Source: Aurelia coerulea
Taxonomy: Eukaryota; Cnidaria; Scyphozoa; Semaeostomeae; Ulmaridae
Direction of reading: 5' to 3'
NCBI GenBank assembly: GCA_039566865.1
Contig: CM076962.1
Coordinates: 8,302,743 to 8,366,742, forward strand
Length of the DNA: 64,000 nucleotides
A program made the position numbers and the translations under genes. Positions 21,721 through 31,331 of this stretch are shown in pieces. The number at the start of each line of letters is the position of its first letter. Within the stretch, counting starts at the first letter, position 1. Below the pieces are notes generated by a model. The model made no database searches and had not been told where the DNA came from. It saw only the letters and a program-made list of their open reading frames with translations.

Positions 21721-22209
21721 GACATTCTTGCCACATTACCACCAAATGAGCTGTTGGAAATTGCAGTGACAGTTTTTGAGGACAGGAAATCCCTGTTACT
21801 TGATGTAATGAATCAAAGGGCAAATCCTGGAATGCCTATTCAAAATGGTTTTGAAATTCAGTGCCCCAGTTGGTGCAAATGTGGCCACTGCAGAGAGATG
21901 CCCACTGCAAAAGAAAGAAAATGCTGCGAGAGGAAATCATGTTTGACAACTGACCAGACCTTTTACGAAATATGCTTGAATGGCACAACATTAGAAGTGG
22001 CGATTAATTCTCGCTGTGACATAAGGGTTGATGTGCCAACATTTGACAGGAAGGCAATGCGACACACAGCATATAGGCAATTTGTAATGTGGAAACATGG
22101 ACCATTAGGTGCAGGTAACAGGGTGGTTATACCATCATGCTATGTTCGGGCAATACGTGTAAAGTATCCTTCCCCAGATGGCAGATATACTGGTTATAAG
22201 GATCATTAA
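21721..22209 (+). CDS. Exon 4: P2X7-type C-terminal (ballast) domain
   Basis: The exon opens at an acceptor TTTCTCATAG and runs 162 codons to TAA. It starts DILATLPPNELLEIAVTVFE. It then shows the cysteine signature of the P2X7 receptor intracellular end: CPSWCKCGHCREMPTAKE, then KCCERKSCL, then HTAYRQFVMWKHGPLG, then VVIPSCYVRAIRVKYP and GRYTGYKDH. In vertebrate P2X7 this domain binds zinc and nucleotide; here it has no channel segments, so it is a stand-alone soluble version. Such channel-free copies are common in aquatic invertebrates. No lesion is seen in this exon. The gene converges on the minus-strand gene ending at 22841. Confidence 0.85.
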   Translation, partial: DILATLPPNELLEIAVTVFEDRKSLLLDVMNQRANPGMPIQNGFEIQCPSWCKCGHCREMPTAKERKCCERKSCLTTDQTFYEICLNGTTLEVAINSRCDIRVDVPTFDRKAMRHTAYRQFVMWKHGPLGAGNRVVIPSCYVRAIRVKYPSPDGRYTGYKDH

Positions 22210-22840
22210 AATACAACCAAAAACTATGATGGTAAAATGGTTTATTCATAGAACTATCACTATATTACAAAATAATGCATGCTCAGTATCATGTGCAACA
22301 TATTTGATAGAGGAATTTGAATCTTTTGAATTTTGTTGACTTTAGGGGCTCATTCTTTTGGGAATTAGTTGTAGTTTTTGTTTATCTTTTCGTTTGTTTT
22401 TTTATGAAACAGTGCGCTCTAGAGTAGCCCCTGTTTGAGGCTATTTAGGTCAAATTTTATCAAGAAGGTATAGGATCAAAAACTGACCACAGTGCATTTG
22501 GTAACAGGCGACATAACAGTCAAACTAGTCACTTTATGCAAGATCTAACTTCATATTACTGTTTGTGAAGACCTGATTTTTAGAATAATGTATAGGAGGT
22601 AAAAAATTTCTAAAGATTTCCAAGAGACGAAAAGTAAACAAAATTTTACAATGTTTGCAATACTTAAGTTTCGCACGCTGATGTCTTTCAAATGGAATTT
22701 ATTTTGCATTATTTTGGAAAATAATCGTTGTTCGTATGGCCAAAATCAATTTTATTCTTCGTAGCTTTTGGTTGTACTTTAGAATATAACAACTTATCTA
22801 CAGGGACCTTCCGTACTTTTTCCAACTAAAACTGTTGCAG
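22210..22840. other. Intergenic space between convergent genes
   Basis: 631 bp, AT-rich, holding the 3' ends of both genes. AATAAA-like text is absent in clear form; no other feature is supported. Confidence 0.4.
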
Positions 22841-23207
22841 TTATTGTTCCATTTTATAATGTTTCTGAAACCTTGTCAACTTCTTATGGACAAGGTCTAT
22901 TGTTGGCCTTGATGGTAATTTTGCAATTGTAGATGCTTGTTTTCTTGGGTCATCTAACTGTAAACCAATGGTTGTTTTGATCGGTTTTGAGTCATCTTTG
23001 CGTGCCTTCAGTATCATGGCTATGAGGTATGGTATATACTCGTACCTCTTTGGTTCTTTCACTAATAACGGTATCCAGCGACCTGCTTTCTTGCTCCATC
23101 ATCTGGACCACACTGGATTTCCCATCATATTTGTCATTTGGGGACGCTGGCAATGGTGGTTGTGGTCTATAACTGCCAGTTGACTCCTTGCGCGGTATGA
23201 AGGGTAC
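22841..23207 (-). pseudogene. Exon 8 (last) of the transposase-like gene, with TGA
   Basis: After the acceptor GGTTTATAG the exon reads YPSYRARSQLAVIDHNHHCQ, the family's AR.QLA.LDHN block, and continues to GRWIPLLVKEPKRYEYIPYL and a TAA at 22841. An in-frame TGA at 23099-23101 interrupts it between PVWSR and WSKKAGRW. The acceptor needs a phase-2 partner, but exon 7 ends in phase 1 with its only good donor. The stop and the phase conflict together suggest decay. Confidence 0.65.
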
Positions 23208-23675
23208 CTATAAACCAAAAAATTATGAATTGGCTGCAAAAGGTTAACAACTCAAAACGTGGTTCTGATTCAGTCCACAATCAGAAGCAACAACAGTAAA
23301 ATGAAGCATTCACCAGTCCACGATAAACAATTTCCTTTCCTGCAAGCATCCACCTGATTACATTTGCAGTTTATAAGAAGCTACTGTAAATCAGCTAGAC
23401 AGTTACCTCCCATTCTTTCAATTAGCCTCGTTAAATGTAGAAAACTAAGGGCAATTCTTCACAGAAATCAACTATTTGTCCGTGACTTTAGTGATTGTCT
23501 TCAAACAGCTTTTTTACCCCCAAGATGCAATATTGATAATGGACATTGTGATGACTAATCTTCTGGGACCAAAAGATAACAGTGCATATCATGGACCATG
23601 AAAATTGATATGTAAACCTGAAAGTAAAATTTAAATAAAACTATTCATTATACACAACATGTGATGAAAACATAC

Positions 23676-23737
23676 TTGAAAAATTTGGTGTATACATCAG
23701 GAGATGGTTGTGGAAGACTTCTAGTTCCCCTGTGTGC
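23676..23737 (-). pseudogene. Exon 7 of the transposase-like gene
   Basis: 62-bp exon between TCTGTTTAG and A|GTATGT. It encodes HTGELEVFHNHLLMYTPNFS, which completes the conserved FRHTG.LE.FHN block started in exon 6 (phases 2 to 2). Confidence 0.7.
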
Positions 23738-23784
23738 CTAAACAGAAGCAAAACATATGAAAAAGGACAAAGCCGCCTGTGTTT

Positions 23785-23969
23785 TTGTTGGGGAGATGAA
23801 ATACGGGTTGTTTGATGAAATGTACGTCCCCCGTGCAGTAGGTTGATGCTTATGCATCCGTCAGAATTCCAATCCAAAACACTTCTGCGCATGAACATCC
23901 TCCTACTGCACGGGGGGGGGGGGGACACACAAGTTTCCTCGGGCAAATCATATTTTGTCTCCCCAACAA
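23785..23969. mobile_element. MITE in intron 6, 185 bp
   Basis: Inverted ends TTGTTGGGGAGA; the inner text GTCCCCCGTGCAGTAGG matches the reverse complement of CCTACTGCACGGGGGGG. GTTT occurs on both sides (23781-23784, 23970-23973). The superfamily is not clear from a 4-bp duplication. It lies 47 bp from exon 7. Confidence 0.7.
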
Positions 23970-24088
23970 GTTTCTGTCAGAATCTTGGAGTTACTTGTGG
24001 TGTGGGTACCTAACTACAGAATGTGCTCATTGAATACAAGGGCTCTCAACAACTTGCCATTGAAAGAACTTACAAGAATTCAACAAAC

Positions 24089-24270
24089 CTGAATTTTGTG
24101 TAATACTGGAAACTTTTAAGTAATTTCTTGTCCAAAACAAGCTCTCTAACAACTCCAAAGTCTCCATCACCTGCCTCAAACCAGTCAGTTCTTTCTAAAT
24201 TCTCAAGGGGGCCATGCGAGCAATTAAAATGCAAGTTGCACATATGTTTCAACATATTGATCCACACATC
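24089..24270 (-). pseudogene. Exon 6 of the transposase-like gene
   Basis: Acceptor TACTTTCTAG, donor TTCAG|GTTTGT. It encodes DVWINMLKHMCNLHFNCSHG, then WFEAGDGDFGVVRELVLDKK, then LLKSFQYYTKF. This fits the family pattern of an HxxN-H-Cx2H region followed by a LV.dK.LLKdl..lTkFrHTG block. It ends in phase 2 and joins exon 7 in frame. Confidence 0.7.
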
Positions 24271-24616
24271 CTAGAAAGTAGTACAAAATGATCAGGTACG
24301 GAAGTCTACACATAAGATAAACATGGTGGTGGTGGATCTTTTTAATGCTTTACACTGAAAAGCACAGAATATAACATTAAGAAAACTGCTATTTTCAACT
24401 TTTCCAACCTCCCCCATTGTTCCCGCCCCCAAACCTTATTATATTGACCTATTCCTGACCCCCCTGATGATTACCACCCCCAAATTATTTGGTATTTGGG
24501 AGTATTTAATGTTAGAATTAGAAACTTTGGATCCAAAGACCCCAAAATACTGTAGGTAGGGCCTTTTTATGAATACCAAGAGAATTGACAACAAAGATGA
24601 ATTTTTGGTAACTCAC

Positions 24617-24724
24617 CTTCATTTGTTCAAGATTTCCTTTGCAACTTTCAGAACAATGCCAAAAGTGATTTCGAACAACTGGAACCCATTCAAGGAGCTT
24701 ACCATTTCCCTTCTCTTTGGCAGC
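24617..24724 (-). pseudogene. Exon 5 of the transposase-like gene
   Basis: Acceptor AACACAG, donor AAG|GTGAGT, 36 codons in phase 0: AAKEKGNGKLLEWVPVVRNH then FWHCSESCKGNLEQMK. It carries the W..SV.NHfWwCs.tC.G block of the family. Exon 4 appears to end in phase 2, which conflicts with the phase-0 start here. Confidence 0.65.
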
Positions 24725-25279
24725 CTGTGTTAAAAAAACTGTGTTGTCAGGCCACTGCAAAATACTGGATCTTTTTTCACGAGAGTTCAAACAACCATCT
24801 TACTGTATTTCTGTACCAAGCGTTAAACAATATCAGTGTATGCTCAGTGCATTAGGTGGTTGGCATGAAATTTTCCAGAGAATATAATAAATCATAATTT
24901 ATTTTTTGTTGGAGCTACAATCATTGATCTGAGCAACTAGTATATCCGTGGCTAGAGATCTGCAAACAACCTACACATATTTAAAGGAAAAATACACAAA
25001 TCGTTGAGCAAGGGATTATTTGCTGAAGGTCATCATATTTTGAGTACTCAATAGTTTCTTACAAGTTTCTTGAAAGTTCCATGATAATCCTCACATGTTT
25101 ACTAAATGTACCCACCCTTGTGAATATTTCCAAACAATGCAAGCCCCCTGATCGGCTAATACAGTGTATAGAAATCGGTGATTTGCTCAGACAGAACTTA
25201 TCCAAGGAGGGCAGTCAATAGTATCCCTAACAGCAATTTCCATAGTAGAAATCTGACTACAATACAAGTAATGGAATGT

Positions 25280-25371
25280 CACTCACAGCTGAAAATTTTT
25301 TGTAATTTTTGCTGATTTGTGCCAACAGTCTTTCTGGAATTCAATGTCCTTGTAAGTAGATTCGTGTGCTA
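25280..25371 (-). pseudogene. Exon 4 of the transposase-like gene
   Basis: After the acceptor TTACTTTTAG the minus strand reads HESTYKDIEFQKDCWHKSAK then ITKNFQ, the family's D.WHkaK.ltK block. The best donor is CT|GTGAGT. The start phase (two bases) fits exon 3, which ends in phase 1. The end phase does not fit exon 5. Confidence 0.55.
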
Positions 25372-25541
25372 AAAGTAACAAATAAGTTGACCATGCATTA
25401 GCATTCAAATATTGACATTTTCACTAATGTAGGCTACAGTAAATCCCAGCACATTGCAGTTAACATTTATGACACCAAAGTTTATTCACATAGTATGCAA
25501 TTTTGTTTTATTATGAAACATATTAGATTTTTCCTCCCAAG

Positions 25542-25555
25542 CCCCCCCCCCCCCC
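25542..25555. repeat. Run of 14 C in intron 3
   Basis: Uninterrupted C run. One of more than ten G or C runs of at least ten bases in this AT-rich window. Confidence 0.9.
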
Positions 25556-25991
25556 AACCAAAGGTAAATGTTAATCTAAGCCACAAAAACAGTGGAAGCT
25601 TTTCTGCATTAATGTATCAAAGAATCCTCACATAGATCATAAAGAATTTTTCAAACTCTAATGCAGTATATTCAATTCTTCATATCCCATCCTATCCTTG
25701 AGGACCCCATCCTTGTCGTTTGGTGCATTTGAAGACCAGCAGACAAACATTATTAAACAGATGTTGATAGAACAGACACAATGTTTATTGAGTTCATAAA
25801 CAAGCAACACGGTGTATGAAGTCCTCCCACTTAGGCCCTTAATCAAACAACAACACAAGGAAATGGGTAATAGGTTACCACCAGTACTGTGAAAAAGAAA
25901 ATTTGCTTACGAACTTTTCACAATTCTGGGGCAAGAAACTGTTCTTGGTGTATTTAAGGCCCACACTGTACTGTCAAAAAGTCATGCTTAC

Positions 25992-27130
25992 CCATCATTG
26001 CTGAAATCTGATTGTGGTCATCAGTTACAAATCCTGCAACTACAATTTTCTTATTTTTCAAGAATTCAAGCCCATTTTTGCAGCCAAGTTTCTCCATATT
26101 GGGGCTTTTCAGATCTGACTGGCGTACATCTATCACTTCTTGGTGAATGATCATATGGGACACTGGATCCATAAAAGTGTAGTTGCAATAGGTAGCACAA
26201 TGGCCTAGAGAATCATTGCGACAATCACCACCTAAATATAGCTCTTTTCCCTTGAACTTTTCAAGGAGCAAATCTTGCATCATGCTCCACCACCAGTTAA
26301 CTTTGGGTATGACATAGAGCTTCAGGTATCGATAAAATGTGCTCTCAGATGGGATTGATAGGCCTAGAAATTTTGCAACCAAGGAAAACTTGACATACAG
26401 GTTACCAGACAGGAATATTGCAGAAATCAACTCAAGGTTGATGGCGTAACTTTCATTCATTCTTTTTGAAGATGCCCATTTGGACTTATGGCCAACCTTA
26501 CAGGACAGTTGTAGTTCTAAAACTGCTCCTGAGAATCCTTCCTTAATTATTTGCCTTGCTTGTTTACAGTCTTGGCAAATTAGCAAGCCCTGAAGTTCTT
26601 TGAGGCTTTTGAGATCACAGATGAACTTTTTCTCCTTCACATCACCAAGCTCACTATTGATGTCATCATCTTTAACAAATTGCAAAAAATAGTCTTTTTC
26701 CAATTCAACTTTGTTCCCTTGCCCATAACCAAGTCGTATAGACTGCTCATCTAGCGAATGCCACTCCATACTTTCCTCCATCCATTGGGTATTTGCTCCT
26801 TGAGAATGGTTATTTGAGGAAATACTGTTCATCATTTCTGTATCATTTTCATAATCCTCATCCACAGCATTGTTCTTGTGACCAAGGAGGTAGTCATCTC
26901 CCATTCTCATGCCCTCAAATTCACTCTGCAAAATTTCCAGATCCTCATCACAGACATCATCCTCATCATCACTGTACCATTCTCTAAGGGTTTGTTGCAT
27001 GGATTTACCCCTCAAAGTTGTGTCCGTTGAGTCATGTGATTCATTTAGCATTGGTTCTATGCCACTGATATCTTGGTTTGGAAAGCAATTGGCCTCACCA
27101 GAACGATCCTTTTCGTCTATTGCTTGACAG
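25992..27130 (-). CDS. Exon 3: main catalytic-like region of the transposase-like gene
   Basis: Acceptor CTTTATTTCAG, donor ATGG|GTAAGC, 379 codons without a stop. An acidic N-terminal half (SDDEDDVCDEDLEIL) precedes a Cys/His block (LICQDCKQARQI, LSCKVGHKSKWASS), then a helix-rich stretch (LISAIFLSGNLYVKF, STFYRYLKLYVIPKV). Next come GGDCRNDSLGHCATYC and FMDPVSHMIIHQEVIDVRQS, and finally VVAGFVTDDHNQISAMM. The two Asp-containing blocks (GD.R.DS.GH and TD.H.QI) are what an RNase-H-fold transposase would use for metal binding. I recognise the family from many invertebrate and fish genomes but cannot name its superfamily with certainty. Exon joins upstream (phase 2) and downstream (phase 1) hold. 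Confidence 0.75.
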
Positions 27131-27883
27131 CTGAAATAAAGAAGGTGCATGCTGAGAAATATATTTTATGTATCACTACCTGCCCTTGAATGTAAACTAT
27201 TGAATTTTCCATGAATGTATCAAAGTGAAGTATTTTATTAATATGGCTGAGAATTAGATACGGTGACTGTAGATTATCCAGAACATCCCAGCTTTTTTAT
27301 TAACTTGGTCCTGCATGAATAATAATTCATCATCACTGGTCATGTAGAAACTATTTTCTATCAATATATTTGCTAGAGTGAGTGATTCTCATCAGTTTTT
27401 AATAATTGTTGCAATTCTTTGGGTTAGGAGTTATAAATGAACTATGATAAGACTGAAATAAAGTTTTGTGAAAATTGAGAACTTCAGCAAAGCTTTTTAC
27501 TACAAATAACCATTTGGATTTTACTAAAAAGCTGTACCTTCATTGTGCCAAATATCTGTGGTATGTGCATATTTTAAAGATGGCCTAAATTTCTGATCAA
27601 CTAACTGAAAATATCTGACAGAACAAGCATACCAGAGCTGTACCTGGTCCATATTTCCTGGTCAGTAAAAGTTATAGCAAGTGTAATTAGTTATAGTAGG
27701 CGTAATAATTATTTTTTAGTAATGTTCACGATAAAATTACCTTCAGAGTCCAATAATAGTACTCTCTTTATTTCTACAATCATACGCTGTTACCTGTGAT
27801 CCAAGCAAGTTGTTTCTTTATCAAAGAGAAAACGTGTGGGACACTTTTCGGAAAAGAAGTGAGTTGACATATTTGGGTCTTAC

Positions 27884-28027
27884 CTTTGTGCCTCTGTCAC
27901 TGCCATTTCTTCATTTGAGGAACATTCCAGTTCGAATCTAGGTCGTTCTCTTGGCACTTTGTGGAAGGGCGTCGATGCTTCCGTTGGAGGGCCATATTGC
28001 CGTTCTTCAACCCGCACGGTGAATTGC
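27884..28027 (-). CDS. Exon 2 of the transposase-like gene
   Basis: Acceptor TTTATTTAG, donor AAAG|GTAAGA. In frame with its neighbours it encodes QFTVRVEERQYGPPTEASTP, then FHKVPRERPRFELECSSNEE and MAVTEAQ. No known domain. Phases are 2 at both ends and match exons 1 and 3. Confidence 0.7.
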
Positions 28028-28130
28028 CTAAATAAAACAAAGACATACGTACTTGTGTTGCACTCGCAATGATCTTTCCCAAAAACAAAACTAACGCAAT
28101 CGGCACCCTTTGCATTTATTGATTAACATA

Positions 28131-28341
28131 CCGGATGTCCCAAAATGATGTGTTATTGTTTGATTGCTTGTATGTCCATAACCAATGAACGGATTTTCAA
28201 AAACTTTGTTTTATTTGATTGCCTAAAGTCTAAATTGGATGTTAAGATGTTGGTTGTGGTTTTACCGGTTTTTGAAAATCGGTTCATTGGTTATGGACAT
28301 ATAAGCAATCAAATGATAATACATCATTTTGGGACACCCGG
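28131..28341. mobile_element. TA-flanked palindromic MITE in intron 1, 211 bp
   Basis: The ends read CCGGATGTCCCAAAATGATG and CCGGGTGTCCCAAAATGATG. TA lies at 28129-28130 and 28342-28343. Most of the element is inverted repeat: TATGTCCATAACCAATGAAC appears on both arms. The terminal bases match those of the element at 502-1466. Confidence 0.9.
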
Positions 28342-28422
28342 TATATTGATAGTATTACTGTCTGGACAGAGTCTAAGTGACTCGAGTTTTGCCTACGGCT
28401 TACATGACATAACTTCACATAC

Positions 28423-28607
28423 CTGAGAACACGATCCCGGTATGAATTGACCAGAGCTGTTGCCAAGTCATCGTCGGTGTGAAATCCAAGTTCATTCCTC
28501 AGTTCACGCCATGAATCAAAGGTTCTTTCTCGCAGTGCCACTTTCCGAAACTTGGTGCTGCCAACTGGTCGCCCTCGACTAAGCCTTGGGCGTCCTGTTG
28601 AGGCCAT
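28423..28607 (-). CDS. Exon 1 (start) of the transposase-like gene
   Basis: ATG at 28607, donor CTCAG|GTATGT at 28423. The first residues MASTGRPRLSRGRPVGS hold two GRP cores like AT-hooks, which bind the minor groove of AT-rich DNA. Then come FRKVALRERTFDSWRELRNE and LGFHTDDDLATALVNSYRDR. The ATG is the first in the frame after a region rich in C and G; phase 2 joins exon 2. Confidence 0.7.
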
Positions 28608-29334
28608 GTTTACGTCTCTTCTCCGGAGCTGTGCATGGTCGCCATTACGATATGTTCAGCCCTTCGACGAGATTTTTCTTTGCGTAATCGCGCACGCTGA
28701 TTGGCTCTCCCGTTTGCAAGGTCATTCATGCGTAATTTTCATGGCCACGAAAAAAAAATTGAGAACAATAGGAGACAGTCTGCCTTTAAGGTATTGCTGT
28801 TTCTACCCACACACAAAGGGTCAAGTTTTCAGGTTTAGCGTCATCAATAAAGCACTTCATTATATGGATTAAGATTTGAATAACTTCCATATCTTCCAAT
28901 CCAATCTCTTTGAGATGATAACAATCCAATACCGATGTATGACATCATAGATCACATTACAATAATTTGAATCAAAGGAGCACCATAAATTGCCATCGCG
29001 TAATGCAATTACGAAATCTCCTGACAGCATTTCTCAGAAAATTCTTACCCAACCTATACCCCGCTATTTTCTCATCGATTTTGAAGGAACCTCGAGGACC
29101 ATCTTTGCAAAAAAGTGGGGGGGGGGCAATTACCCCCCCCCCACCCCTCCCTTGGCCACGCCACTGAAGGTATGTGAATCTAAGTTGAAGATTGATAAAA
29201 TTAGCTGTGCACTCGGACAGTCAAGATATCGTGTCGTTTTGATCCTAAATAGTCAAAAGGGGGTACTTTTTTGAGACGCCCGGTATGGCCGATCATGTTT
29301 CATGAAATACCCTTTACAACCGTCTAAACAGCGA
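28608..29334. other. Upstream region of the minus-strand gene
   Basis: Contains CpG-bearing text near 28620-28720 that may be promoter, then G and C runs (29117-29126, 29133-29142) followed by GGCCACGCCACTG, a phrase common at ends of repeats. A single unpaired end GAGACGCCCGG|TA lies at 29273-29285, like the right end of the TA elements. Confidence 0.4.
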
Positions 29335-29570
29335 CTCACCTCATCTTGATGGCTATTTCAATCACCTTCTGCCATAAAACAGGCAACCGCCTGATCTCGA
29401 TGGCTATTTCATTAACTTAACTTCAGGTAAACATCTCATCTCAATGCTTACCAGGCAACCATCTCATCTCAATGACTACCTACTTAACTTAGGGCAGCCA
29501 TCTAATGTCGATGATTACCAAATGACATTTGAACTCTAAACAGGCAATCGCCTTATCTCAACGGCTACCA
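29335..29570. repeat. Degenerate tandem array around AGGCAACCATCTCATCTCAATG
   Basis: Five or six drifting copies (AGGCAACCGCCTGATCTCGATGG, AGGCAACCATCTCATCTCAATG, AGGCAATCGCCTTATCTCAACGG) with a spacing of about 40 to 65 bp. Confidence 0.75.
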
Positions 29571-29970
29571 AAGAAAAATGCCTAACTTCTTCTCGACATT
29601 TAGCCATAAAGTTAGCATAATTGCAACTAATTTCAATAAATTAGAGCACAGAGGACATGCACAATAGTCTCTACTTAACTTAAAGGACAAGTCCGTGGTT
29701 AGTATGATTGATGATAAAATGCAAGTTTCATAAGAAACCCAAGACATCTGTGCAGTATCAATGTCCCATTAACGTGGACAATAGCCATGAAAAGACAATA
29801 CAAGAAAATAACGGCAACACTCTGTGGGTTTCAGATACACTCTTCCTTGAGTATTATTTATTAACCCGAAAAGCATGAAAAGGTGATAAGCCTTTTTACG
29901 GGTAATCTGATGTCAACTGTAAAGCATCACTAGAGCATCGTCCCAAATCCCATCGCTAATTATATTATCG
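29571..29970. other. Spacer before the fold-back element
   Basis: AT-rich; no gene or repeat supported. Confidence 0.35.
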
Positions 29971-30270
29971 CCCTCGTTTTGGATGTTCAACTCAAATAAC
30001 CTATTCAAGCTGTACCCTCGTTTTGGATGTTCGACTCGAATACACTATTCGAGCCGTACCCTCGTTTTGGATGTTCGACTCGAATACACTATTCGAGCCG
30101 TACCCTCGTTTTGGATTTTCGCCTCGAATACCCTATTCGAGCCGTACCCTCGTTTTTGGATTTTTGCCTCGAATACGATATTCGAGCCGTACCCTCGTTT
30201 TGGATTTTCGCCTCGAATACCCACTGATCAGTGCGATTACCCTATTTGTGGTGTGCCCTCGTTTTGAATT
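29971..30270 (+). repeat. Left-tip tandem array, unit about 44 bp
   Basis: Six copies around CCCTCGTTTTGGATGTTCGA then CTCGAATACACTATTCGAGCC. ACTCGAATA and TATTCGAG make each unit a small hairpin. Open in all three frames because of the repeat; not evidence of protein. Confidence 0.9.
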
Positions 30271-30366
30271 TTGACTTGGATGGCCTATTTCCACTTGGCC
30301 TAATTTTGATCACGGGCGTCCACAGAAAGGAAAGAATCTTCATTTAAAGCTTTGTTTTAACCACCA

Positions 30367-30704
30367 ATGGATGAAAACGAATTAAGGGAAAAATTGACGA
30401 CAGCTACGGACATCTTAGAAATTGTGCAAGGAGAATCGAGGACAAAGAACAGAATATTGGGCCTTGTGGTCTTCCTTCAGCCAAATCATCTCTCACTGCT
30501 GACCCAGGATTTATGCCCAGAAGTGGAAGAGAAGCGGAAGGCAGTAATGGGGATGATCTAACTAGGCGTCAAGAAATGGCAGAACATAATTTCAGGTACA
30601 GTATGCAGCCAAGTAGAATGATTAGAATTCCGAAATTATCAAAGTTCCGTTTCGCCCAGTCTGCAGAGCTTAACATGTGCACACCGGATATATTTTCTTC
30701 CTAA
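30367..30704 (+). pseudogene. Frame in the left arm of the fold-back element
   Basis: Two overlapping frames read MDENELREKLTTATDILE and then, after a shift, FMPRSGREAEGSNGDD-like text through LTRRQEMAEHNFRYSMQPSR. The right arm holds the same frame (see 35826-36080). The protein is not recognised. Confidence 0.5.
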
Positions 30705-31022
30705 AACTGTTGCACACCAGGTAGATTTGGGTGTGGCAATGCAGATGGACATGGTCAGGGTGTGGTCCTATATAATTAATTTCAATTAATTAGCATCAGC
30801 GTAGTCGGCCTGATGATTAGTTTGCAAATTAACTGGGGGTAATGAAATGAGGGGGTCTTGGGGCAAGCCCCCAGGAAAATTTGAGGGCCTGCCTTCTACT
30901 TTGATGTTAATTAATTATTGCCACACCCAAATCTACTTGATGTGCAACAGTTTTAGGAAGAAAATATATCCGGTGTGCACATGCCAAGCTCTGCAGACTG
31001 GGCGATAATGGAACTTTGATGA

Positions 31023-31041
31023 CCCCCCCCCCCCCCCCCCC
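31023..31041. repeat. Run of 19 C
   Basis: The longest homopolymer in the window. It lies in a segment of about 50 bp present in the right arm but not in the left arm of the fold-back element. Confidence 0.9.
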
Positions 31042-31171
31042 TAACGAGATGGCCTCAGTCACTTTAGAACCATAAATTTCGGAATTCTAATCATTCTACT
31101 TGGCTGCATACTATACCTGAAATTATGTTCTGCCATTTCTTGACGCTTCGTTAAAGCTTCCCCATTACTGC

Positions 31172-31331
31172 TTTTATGTGTTGTTTTTGTATGTTGTATG
31201 GACTGGGAACGAACAAATGTTGTTGTGGTTGTTGAATGAAACGTGTGTCTGTCATGTCGGCCTTCGATGATGAAGTGATTATAAAATAGTTGCGTTTGCG
31301 AAATGAGTGGTTGCTGCTTACATACTTAGCA
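31172..31331 (+). repeat. 5' LTR
   Basis: Matches 35677-35831 over its length (shared GTATGTTGTATGGACTGGGA, GTGTCTGTCATGTCGGCC). It has lost the first TG (now TT) and has a 5-base insertion. The end TTAGCA is directly followed by TGGCGACGAG, the likely primer-binding site. Confidence 0.85.

Noticed and set aside
29983..30274. Three overlapping frames of FEPYPRFG-like repeats
   Set aside because: Produced by the 44-bp tandem array at the fold-back tip; all three frames are open.
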